A stretch of 64,000 nt of DNA, taken from NCBI RefSeq assembly GCF_008085915.1, contig NZ_VSJK01000012.1, positions 1 through 64,000 on the forward strand, given 5' to 3'. The translations under genes were made by a program, and so were the position numbers. Below the pieces are notes generated by a model. The model ran no database searches. It had not been told where the DNA came from and worked only from the letters and a program-made list of their open reading frames with translations. This document shows positions 16,375-23,159 of this stretch, piece by piece (the stretch's first letter is position 1; each line of letters opens with the position of its first letter). Source of the stretch: Oceaniovalibus sp. ACAM 378 (GTDB taxonomy: Bacteria; Pseudomonadota; Alphaproteobacteria; Rhodobacterales; Rhodobacteraceae).

Positions 16375-17672
16375 CAGTATTCCCCCGCGATTCGCTTCAG
16401 TTCAGCCCCGGTCAGCCAGCCGATTTCTGGTGCAAGAGCCATCGCTTCGCCCGCGCGAAACAGGGCGCCGGTCACACAGGCCGAAAACAGCGCGCCGTCC
16501 TTGCCACAGCCAAGCGTGTCGAACTCTGGCGCCCTCACCGCGCGCAACGTCCAGCCCGACTCCCGTGCCAGATCGGCCGTCTCGATCAGCGACTGGCGCA
16601 GCCCCTCGTCGCTGACCAGTTGGAACGTGCGCCCGGCGATGCCTAAAAGCCCGGTTTCCGTCCTGCGCACGGGCACCGTCAGATCGCCATTGACCAAGAC
16701 ATAGGCGTTGACCCGCACCCGGACCCCCAGCAACCGCTGACTTTCAAGGATACCGTCCCGCACCCCGCGCAGGAACACCGACTGCCGCACGCCAGCGTCG
16801 GTATAGAGATCACCGTTGATCCGGCGCGGTGGAAACAGCGCAGGTATCGCACTGGTCGCCATCACTGCCGACACCAGACATTCGCGTTTTTCAGTAAAAG
16901 GGATTGTCCCGTCGGCCATGAACCCACCGATGTCGAACAGGTCGAACCGCCCCCGGTCAAGATTTGTCGCCCCAAGAAACAGATCGTTGCCATCCGCCCA
17001 GCGCGCGGCGATCGCGGCGATCAACGCATCGTCCGCCGCATTCCGCACCGCCCGCTCCAGTGGTGCCGTCGAAAACAGCGAGGATGCCCCCAACAGTTCG
17101 ATCACCGCACGGCGACGCACCACATCCGCCTCGCCGATTCCGGTGTTCAGCTTCAGACGGTCGTCAAACGCCCGCCCCGCAAAGACCAGTGGCGCAATGA
17201 TCCCCCCGGCACTGGCCCCCGTCACCACCGCGAATTCCGGGCGCGGTCCGGCTGTGCGCTGACCCCATCCGCTTAGAAAGCCACTGGAGAAACTGCCGTA
17301 CTGCCCACCGGTGGTCATTGCCAAAAGATCGATTTCCACCACCTGCGGCGCCACGCGCGCCGTTTGGGCCCGGGCGAAAGACGGGGTCGCCGGTCCTGCT
17401 CCCGCGATCGCTGGGCCGACGACCACCGCCGCCTCGGCCACCGGGCGGGGCGCGACCCGGGCCGCAATCATCCGCGCCGTACGCGCCGCCACATCCGCGC
17501 GGAGCATTTCGACCGGCGTCGCCTCGGGCGCGGATGCCGATTGGCTCGAGATCACCACGCCGGGTGACCCCGCCACAAGCCCGGTACACATGCGGTCCTG
17601 CACCACCGGCGTGCCACAGCCCGCCAACAGGATCATTAATCCAGAAATGCCGCGCCAGCCGATGATCTGCAC
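16374..17672 (-). CDS. Patatin-like phospholipase lipoprotein
   Basis: Patatin-family serine hydrolase, probably acting on acyl chains of lipids. The 432-residue product has an N-terminal hydrophobic segment ending in the lipobox LLAGC (Cys19), so it should be lipid-anchored in the envelope. Catalytic features are the glycine-rich GGQYGSFSSG (122-131), the nucleophile elbow GASAG (Ser154) and the Asp of YTDAGVR (about 277). I chose the GTG at 17672 because it gives a proper lipoprotein signal; spacing to AAGGG is too short, so the start is uncertain, and upstream codons belong to intergenic DNA with the dispersed repeat. Coupling to livF by one-base overlap and position after the binding-protein gene make it part of the importer operon. 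Confidence 0.85.
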   Translation of the reverse strand: MQIIGWRGISGLMILLAGCGTPVVQDRMCTGLVAGSPGVVISSQSASAPEATPVEMLRADVAARTARMIAARVAPRPVAEAAVVVGPAIAGAGPATPSFARAQTARVAPQVVEIDLLAMTTGGQYGSFSSGFLSGWGQRTAGPRPEFAVVTGASAGGIIAPLVFAGRAFDDRLKLNTGIGEADVVRRRAVIELLGASSLFSTAPLERAVRNAADDALIAAIAARWADGNDLFLGATNLDRGRFDLFDIGGFMADGTIPFTEKRECLVSAVMATSAIPALFPPRRINGDLYTDAGVRQSVFLRGVRDGILESQRLLGVRVRVNAYVLVNGDLTVPVRRTETGLLGIAGRTFQLVSDEGLRQSLIETADLARESGWTLRAVRAPEFDTLGCGKDGALFSACVTGALFRAGEAMALAPEIGWLTGAELKRIAGEY

Positions 17673-17681
17673 CCCTTCCCG

Positions 17682-17703
17682 TTTCTTCTTTGCATAAATA
17701 CTC
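17682..17703 (-). repeat. Copy of the dispersed 21-bp GAGTATTT...AAAGAAGAA motif
   Basis: On the minus strand this reads GAGTATTTATGCAAAGAAGA plus two A, differing at only two positions from the arms of the inverted repeat at 10969-11028. It lies just beyond the putative terminator of the livK-like gene and just before the patatin-like gene. Confidence 0.85.
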
Positions 17704-17708
17704 AAAGT

Positions 17709-17739
17709 CCCCGGCCAGACCCAATCGATCCCGCCGGGG
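17709..17739 (-). terminator. Hairpin after the livK-like gene
   Basis: A perfect 7-bp GC stem (CCCCGGC at 17709-17715 with GCCGGGG at 17733-17739) with a 17-base loop is followed on the minus strand by ACTTTGAGTATTT. It could reduce transcription from the abundant binding-protein gene into patatin and livF; the T-run is broken, so only partial termination is likely. Confidence 0.4.
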
Positions 17740-17749
17740 CAGGCGCGGA

Positions 17750-19033
17750 TCACAGGCAACCCGGGGTGATGCCGTTCTCCGCGGCATAGGCGGCAGCATC
17801 CTCGGCGATCAGCGGATCGATGACCGACCGGTCCGACTCGATATAGTCGGTGATCGCGTTCCACTTGCCCGCCGCCGCATCCCACTGCTGGATCAGGGCC
17901 ATGCCCGGCCCCGAGTGGTTTTCGCAGGTGACCGAAATGTCCGGCGCAAATCCCGACATTCCGTTTGCCTCATAGGTGGCGGCGGTGATCTCCAGCGCCT
18001 CCATCCCGTCACGCATCATCGCGGCGGTGATATCCGCCGTGCCGTGGAGTTCCTGCGCCTTTTTCGCGGCTTCGGCGGCCAGCATCGCGGCGAACAAACC
18101 ACGGTTGTATTGCACCGCACCCATGTTGCTGCCGTCGCCAGCGCCCTTGCCCGCATCGATCACGAATTTCTTCATGTCATCGAACACCGGCAGGTCGGTG
18201 CCGACATAGGTAAAGTTGGTAGACTTATAGCCGTTCGCGCCCTCTCCGGCGGAAACCACATCGATCTCGGCGCCTGACCACCATACGCCGATGAAATTCT
18301 CCATCGGATAACGGATGTTCACCGCCTCTTGCACTGCGACCTGATTCATCACGCCCCAGCCCCAGAAGAACACGAAATCGGGCTTTTCGCGGCGGATCTG
18401 CAACCATTGCGACTTCTGCTCCTGCCCCGGGGCATCGATCGGCAGTTCGGTCAGGTTGAAGCCGTGCTTCTTGCCAAGTTCCTGCAACGTGCGGATCGGC
18501 TCCTTGCCATAGGCGCTGTTGTGGTACAGCAGCGCGATCGTCTTGCCCTCAAGACTGCCCCCCGACATGTCCATCGCGTGCTTGACCATGATCGAAGCGG
18601 AATCCCAATAGGTGCCGGGATAGTTGAACACCCAGGGAAAGGTCTTGCCGTCCGCCGCCGAGGTCCGCCCATAGCCCATCGAGTGGATCGGAATCCCATC
18701 CGCCGTCGCCTTCGGGATCAGCTGATAGGTGATCCCGGTGCTCAGCGGCTGATAGACCAGCGCGCCGTTGCCCTTGGTCGCCTCATAACACTCCACACCC
18801 TTTTCGGTGTTATATCCGGTCTCGCATTCGTCGATCCGCGCTTTCACACCGCCAATCCCGCCGTCACGCTCGTTCAGCAGGGTGAAATAATCCTGATACC
18901 CGTCGGAAAATGGAATGCCGTTCGCCGCATAGGGCCCGGTGCGATAACTGAGATCGGGGAACACCAGATCGGCGAATGCGGGCGAAGCCGACAGCGCCGC
19001 CCCCAGAAGTATCGTGACAAGTCGCTTGGTCAT
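17750..19033 (-). CDS. Liv-type ABC transporter periplasmic substrate-binding protein
   Basis: A 427-residue periplasmic binding protein with a Sec signal peptide cut near SPAFA-D (about residue 21). It has the two-lobed type I fold of the LivK/AmiC family: FPDLSYRTGPYAANGIPFSDG at the first lobe, then GKTIALLYHNSAYGKEP near the hinge. It should capture the substrate in the periplasm and hand it to the LivH/LivM-like permeases encoded next door. Neighbouring CoA ligases suggest an organic acid rather than an amino acid as substrate. A 7-bp hairpin (19083-19101) precedes its ribosome-binding site. Confidence 0.93.
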   Translation of the reverse strand: MTKRLVTILLGAALSASPAFADLVFPDLSYRTGPYAANGIPFSDGYQDYFTLLNERDGGIGGVKARIDECETGYNTEKGVECYEATKGNGALVYQPLSTGITYQLIPKATADGIPIHSMGYGRTSAADGKTFPWVFNYPGTYWDSASIMVKHAMDMSGGSLEGKTIALLYHNSAYGKEPIRTLQELGKKHGFNLTELPIDAPGQEQKSQWLQIRREKPDFVFFWGWGVMNQVAVQEAVNIRYPMENFIGVWWSGAEIDVVSAGEGANGYKSTNFTYVGTDLPVFDDMKKFVIDAGKGAGDGSNMGAVQYNRGLFAAMLAAEAAKKAQELHGTADITAAMMRDGMEALEITAATYEANGMSGFAPDISVTCENHSGPGMALIQQWDAAAGKWNAITDYIESDRSVIDPLIAEDAAAYAAENGITPGCL

Positions 19034-19082
19034 GTCTTTTCTCCCGTTGCATGTTGAACCGGCCTTTTCGACCTCTCGCAGG

Positions 19083-19101
19083 ACGGGGTTCGGCCCCGTC
19101 G
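19083..19101 (-). other. Intergenic hairpin between livM- and livK-like genes
   Basis: A perfect 7-bp stem GACGGGG/CCCCGTC with a 5-base loop lies in the 85-base gap between the two genes. No T-run follows, so it is more likely a processing or mRNA-stability structure than a terminator. Confidence 0.3.
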
Positions 19102-19118
19102 CATCCTTTGCCGTCCTC

Positions 19119-20195
19119 CTAATGGGGAAACGGCCATAACCGCAGTTTTTCCTTGGTAACGCGCCAAAGCTGCGCCAATCCGTGTGGCTCCAGAATCAGG
19201 AACCCGACGATCAGCCCACCGACGATGATCAGCTCCAGATGCGCCACCACATCCGTCGGCCAGCCCAGCCCCCCCGCCAGCACGTTTTTCAACAACACCG
19301 GCAGCAGCACCAGAAACGCCGCCCCGGCAAAACTGCCGAAGATGCTGCCAAGACCGCCGATGATCACCATGAACAGCACAAGGAATGACTTGTTGATCCC
19401 GAAGGCTTCACCCACTTCGACCGCGCCCAGATAGACGGAAAAGAACAGCGCGCCCGATATGCCGACAAAGAACGACGATACGGCAAACGCCGACAGTTTG
19501 GCGCGCAGGGGGTTCACGCCGATGATTTCTGCCGCGATGTCCATGTCGCGGATCGCCATCCACCGTCGCCCCACGGCACCCCGCGTCAGATTGCGCGCGA
19601 TCCAGGCGCTGGCGATCAGAAAGAACAGGCAGAACAAATAGGTGGCCCATGCGCTGGTGCTTGGCCCGGTGATATTTACCCCCAGCAATGTGCGTTCCGG
19701 CGCCGATATCTGCCCTGACGCGGAATAGTTGTAAAACCAAGGCACACGGTTGAACAGCCAGACAAGAAAGAACTGCGCCGCCAGCGTCGCCACCGCGAGA
19801 TAGAATCCCTTGATGCGCAAGGACGGCAGGCCGAACAGAACCCCCACCACCGCCGTCACACCCCCGGACAGGATGATGTGAAACAGGATATTCACCTCGG
19901 GAAATGACGTCATCAACTTGTAACAGGCATAGGCGCCCACAGCCATGAACCCGCCGGTACCAAGGCTGAGCTGGCCGCAATATCCGACAAGGATGTTCAG
20001 CCCGATGGCTGCGATCGCATAGATCAGAAACGGCAGGAAAACGGCGTTTACCCAATAGTCATTGATCACAAACGGCACGACCAGAACCGCCACCGCAAGG
20101 ATTGCGTAATATCCCAACCGGTCCAGCCGGATCGGAAAGGTCTGTCCGTCCTCGGCATAGGTCGTCTTGAAATCGCCCGCCTCGCGGTAGAGCAT
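19119..20195 (-). CDS. Liv-type ABC transporter permease (LivM-like)
   Basis: A 358-residue integral membrane protein with eight to ten hydrophobic segments, carrying the LivM signature region IGLNILVGYCGQLSLGTGGFMAVGAYACY (about 60-90, read in pieces) and GGLGSIFGSFAGA near residue 290. It forms the membrane channel with the LivH-like subunit. I start it at the ATG 20195, preceded by AAAGGAGAGG; a longer frame has no such site. It is separated from livH by an opposite-strand SHOCT-like gene, so it may have its own promoter or be reached by readthrough. Confidence 0.93.
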   Translation of the reverse strand: MLYREAGDFKTTYAEDGQTFPIRLDRLGYYAILAVAVLVVPFVINDYWVNAVFLPFLIYAIAAIGLNILVGYCGQLSLGTGGFMAVGAYACYKLMTSFPEVNILFHIILSGGVTAVVGVLFGLPSLRIKGFYLAVATLAAQFFLVWLFNRVPWFYNYSASGQISAPERTLLGVNITGPSTSAWATYLFCLFFLIASAWIARNLTRGAVGRRWMAIRDMDIAAEIIGVNPLRAKLSAFAVSSFFVGISGALFFSVYLGAVEVGEAFGINKSFLVLFMVIIGGLGSIFGSFAGAAFLVLLPVLLKNVLAGGLGWPTDVVAHLELIIVGGLIVGFLILEPHGLAQLWRVTKEKLRLWPFPH

Positions 20196-20319
20196 CAGCC
20201 TCTCCTTTGGGTCATGTCCCGCTTGCGATCCAGCACTGCGAAAGATCTCTTGGTCGGGTCCCGCCGTTGCGCCGGGCGGGCGGAAAGCTCGCACGCCGAG
20301 GCCCGCGCATTTCCCGGGT

Positions 20320-20335
20320 TTAATACCCTGTTAAC
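20320..20335 (+). promoter_or_regulatory. Full-length CtrA-type binding box
   Basis: TTAA-TACCCTG-TTAAC matches the alphaproteobacterial CtrA consensus TTAA-N7-TTAAC at every defined position. It lies 86 bases above the SHOCT-like gene and 125 bases above livM on the other strand, so it could regulate either. Confidence 0.5.
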
Positions 20336-20420
20336 CATCAGATATTTTGACCTCACCCCGCCGCGATTCCGCCGCCTTTGCGCAGCAATCTGAGGACAAA
20401 GCACAACGAAAGCACCCGTC

Positions 20421-20711
20421 ATGGCACTCCTGAAGGAAATTGAAACACTTGCCCGTCTGCACGCCGATGGCACGTTGACGCAAACCGAATTTGCCGCAGC
20501 CAAGGCGGCCATTCTGGCCGAAATCCCCGAGGCCGAGGAACCCGCAGGCCCGCGCGACGCCTTGCCCAGATTGCTGATCCGCTGCCTCTTGCCCCCGGTG
20601 CTGCTGGGCGGTCTGGTGTATGGCTTTGGAATACCCGGAATGCTGTCCCTGACCCTTGGCGTCACCGTTCTGGCCGCCATCGTCGTTGCACAGTTTCGCG
20701 CGACCGCCTGA
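20421..20711 (+). CDS. Small SHOCT-like membrane protein
   Basis: A 96-residue protein. Residues 1-36 (LKEIETLARLHADGTLTQTE, then FAAAKAAIL) match the short SHOCT helical hairpin, which usually sits at protein ends and is thought to mediate oligomerisation. Residues 50-92 hold two hydrophobic segments (LLIRCLLPPVLLGGLVYGF and GMLSLTLGVTVLAAIVVAQF). It is encoded opposite to, and between, livM and livH, and a CtrA box lies upstream. The ribosome-binding site is weak (AACGAAAG). Function unknown; a membrane stress or envelope role would be a guess. Confidence 0.72.
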   Translation: MALLKEIETLARLHADGTLTQTEFAAAKAAILAEIPEAEEPAGPRDALPRLLIRCLLPPVLLGGLVYGFGIPGMLSLTLGVTVLAAIVVAQFRATA

Positions 20712-20747
20712 TCCGGCGCCCCGGCGCCACATTCTGACTTGAGGGAA

Positions 20748-21734
20748 TCAGACCCGTTCAATGATCTTCTCCCCGAACAAACCCTGTGGCCGGAACACCA
20801 GAAACAGCAGCGCCAGCACATAGGCGAACCAGTTTTCCGTCGCCCCGCCGAGCGCCGGCCCTGCCAGAAACTCGAACAGTTTTTCGCCCACCCCGATGAT
20901 CAGCCCGCCGATGATTGCGCCGGGGATTGATGTGAACCCGCCCAGCATCAGCACCGGCAGCGCCTTGAGCGCGATAAGGCTCAGGGAAAACTGCACGCCG
21001 GATTTGGCACCCCACATGATGCCCGCCACCAGCGCCACGAACCCGGCAATCGACCAGACCAGTACCCAGATGAAATTCAGCGAAATACCAACCGACAAGG
21101 CCGCCTGATGGTCGTCGGCCACCGCGCGCAGCGCCCGCCCCTGTTTGGTATACTGCGAAAACAGCACCAGACCGGTGACCAGAAGCGCCGCGATCACCGT
21201 CGCCACAAGATCAAGGTTGTCGATGAAAAATCCATATCCCAACGCCCGATAGGTCACCCCGTCGATCCATTCATTGATCCCCTGAGGCAGGCCCACATCC
21301 AGCGTCCGGATGTCCGACCCCCACATCAGATCGCCGACCCCCTCAAGAAAATAGGCCAGACCGATGGTCGCCATGAACAGGATGATCGGCGCTTGATTCA
21401 CCAGATGACGCAGCACGACACGGTTCACTGCCCAGGCAAAGAACACCATCACCACCATGGTCAGGAAGATCGCGGCAAGCGCCGGCACCTCCCAGCCGAA
21501 CCCATGAATCTCGGTACCGAACATCACGTTGATCAGATGGCCAAACGGCACCTGCCCCTCCATGATGCCGACAAGGGTCAATGCGGCGAACAGGGCCATC
21601 ACCCCTTGAGCATAATTAAAAACGCCCGAGGCCTTGAAAATCAGCACAAATCCCAACGCCACGAGCGCATAAAGCACTCCGGCCATCAAGCCGTTCAACG
21701 TCACCTCGATGGCGAACAGCACCTGATCAGGCAT
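20748..21734 (-). CDS. Liv-type ABC transporter permease (LivH-like)
   Basis: A 328-residue integral membrane protein with about eight hydrophobic segments. LivH landmarks are GLMAGVLYALVALGFVLIFK at the N-terminus, ASGVFNYAQGVMALF near 36, QGRALRAVADDHQAALSVG near 192 (the cytoplasmic loop that contacts the ATPase) and LPVLMLGGFTSIPGAIIGGL near 262. It pairs with the LivM-like subunit. Its start lies 11 bases beyond the stop of the small secreted-protein gene, so fadD-livG-secreted protein-livH form a tight operon. Confidence 0.94.
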   Translation of the reverse strand: MPDQVLFAIEVTLNGLMAGVLYALVALGFVLIFKASGVFNYAQGVMALFAALTLVGIMEGQVPFGHLINVMFGTEIHGFGWEVPALAAIFLTMVVMVFFAWAVNRVVLRHLVNQAPIILFMATIGLAYFLEGVGDLMWGSDIRTLDVGLPQGINEWIDGVTYRALGYGFFIDNLDLVATVIAALLVTGLVLFSQYTKQGRALRAVADDHQAALSVGISLNFIWVLVWSIAGFVALVAGIMWGAKSGVQFSLSLIALKALPVLMLGGFTSIPGAIIGGLIIGVGEKLFEFLAGPALGGATENWFAYVLALLFLVFRPQGLFGEKIIERV

Positions 21735-21745
21735 GTAACGCTCCC

Positions 21746-22291
21746 TCAGCTTTCAAGGTCTGTCTCCCGTACCGATGCGCTCCAGCCGCCGGTCGCGACA
21801 TTGCGCCAAAGGGTGACGAACAGCACCGGTTCCCGCGTCTGATCGGTGCGCAGAGCGATTTCCGGGTGCAGCGCTTGGCCCGCCGCAACAGGTTCGTCGC
21901 GGGGCGCAAAGATCGCACGCGCCACCGCCTCGGCGGCCCAGTCCCGGAAGGCTGCCGCGAACCGATCCTGCATGGCGCGAGCAGAGCCGGGGTCGAACCG
22001 CAATCCGCATCCGGTCTGGCCGCTGCCCGCTTCGCTCAGGACGTTGATGAAGAAACCGCCATCCTTTGGCGCAAAGCTCTCAACCGATTGTCCGGCGGCG
22101 GCGGTGGTATCGACGAATTCCAACCCGCTGGTCCGCACTTGCTGCACCTCTTGCATCGGCACCAGACAGGACGCGCGGAATATCTCCCAGGCATCCTCCT
22201 GCGCCAACGCAATACCGGGCATCAGGGCGCACAGGACCACCAGCGCATTTGCAGGCGACCATGATGCAGGGAACCATCGGATTTCAGTCAT
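21746..22291 (-). CDS. Secreted protein of unknown function inside the Liv operon
   Basis: A 181-residue protein with an N-terminal hydrophobic segment (ANALVVLCALMPGIALA) likely cut after Ala30 and a mature part with two Cys residues (Cys42 and Cys95) that may form a disulfide. Its start overlaps the livG-like stop by 8 bases and livH follows at once, so it is clearly co-expressed with the importer. I do not recognise a domain. A periplasmic helper of the transporter is the simplest inference. Confidence 0.75.
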   Translation of the reverse strand: MTEIRWFPASWSPANALVVLCALMPGIALAQEDAWEIFRASCLVPMQEVQQVRTSGLEFVDTTAAAGQSVESFAPKDGGFFINVLSEAGSGQTGCGLRFDPGSARAMQDRFAAAFRDWAAEAVARAIFAPRDEPVAAGQALHPEIALRTDQTREPVLFVTLWRNVATGGWSASVRETDLES

Positions 22292-23159
22292 GAGCGACCC
22301 CCAGATAGGCGTCGATCACATCCTGATTTCCGCGCACCTCGTCCGGGGTGCCATCGCCAATCTTGCGACCGTAATCCATCACGACCACCCGGTCGGACAG
22401 ATCCATCACCACGCCCATGTCATGCTCGATCAACGCAATCGTTGTGCCAAATTCGTCATTCACATCAAGGATGAAGCGGCTCATGTCCTCTTTCTCCTCG
22501 ACGTTCATTCCCGCCATCGGTTCGTCCAGCAACAACAGTTTCGGTTCTGCCGCCAGCGCCCGCGCCAGTTCGACGCGTTTTTTCAACCCATAGGGAAGTC
22601 GACCGACAGGCGTCTTGCGAATATGCTGGATTTCCAGAAAATCGATAACCCTTTCCACGCGCTCGCGGTTCTCGACCTCTTCTCGCTGGGCCTTCCCCCA
22701 CCACACCGCCTGCGCCAATAGGCCGGCGTTCATCTGGGTCAGCCGCCCGGTCATCACGTTGTCCAGCACGCTCATCCCTTCAAACAGGGCGATATTCTGG
22801 AACGTCCGCGCGATCCCCAGCCGCGCCACCTGAAAGGGTTTCATCGGTGGCCGCTTCGCACCGCGGAACCACACCTCGCCCTCCTGCGGGACATAGAAGC
22901 CGCTGATCACGTTCAGCATGGATGATTTGCCCGCCCCGTTCGGCCCGATGATGGCGCGGATTTCACCCTCGCGGATGTCGAACGAAATATTCTTGATCGC
23001 CTCGACCCCGCCAAAGCGCAGAGTGATGTTGCGCATATCCATCAATGTGGGACCGATGGTCCGCCCGTCCGCCGTGATATGCGCCCCATCCGGCAATACA
23101 CCACGCTGTGGGACGGTGGGCGGGGCGTCGCCCGCAGGGCCAGCGCCGGACCCCGTCAC
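22284..23159 (-). CDS. Liv-type ABC transporter ATP-binding protein (LivG-like)
   Basis: A 291-residue ATPase with Walker A GPNGAGKS near 72, LivG-type signature LPYGLKKRVELARAL near 190 and Walker B LLLLDEPMAGMN. The GTG start at 23159 overlaps the upstream ligase stop (GTGA), which supports it, although the first 40 residues are a low-complexity Gly/Pro-rich extension not typical of LivG; an internal ATG before DMRNITLRFGG would give a standard N-terminus. It pairs with the LivF-like ATPase. Confidence 0.93.
   Translation of the reverse strand: MTGSGAGPAGDAPPTVPQRGVLPDGAHITADGRTIGPTLMDMRNITLRFGGVEAIKNISFDIREGEIRAIIGPNGAGKSSMLNVISGFYVPQEGEVWFRGAKRPPMKPFQVARLGIARTFQNIALFEGMSVLDNVMTGRLTQMNAGLLAQAVWWGKAQREEVENRERVERVIDFLEIQHIRKTPVGRLPYGLKKRVELARALAAEPKLLLLDEPMAGMNVEEKEDMSRFILDVNDEFGTTIALIEHDMGVVMDLSDRVVVMDYGRKIGDGTPDEVRGNQDVIDAYLGVAHD

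Noticed and set aside
19083-19101. Terminator between livM and livK
   Set aside because: The stem is good but no T-run follows, so I list it only as a hairpin.
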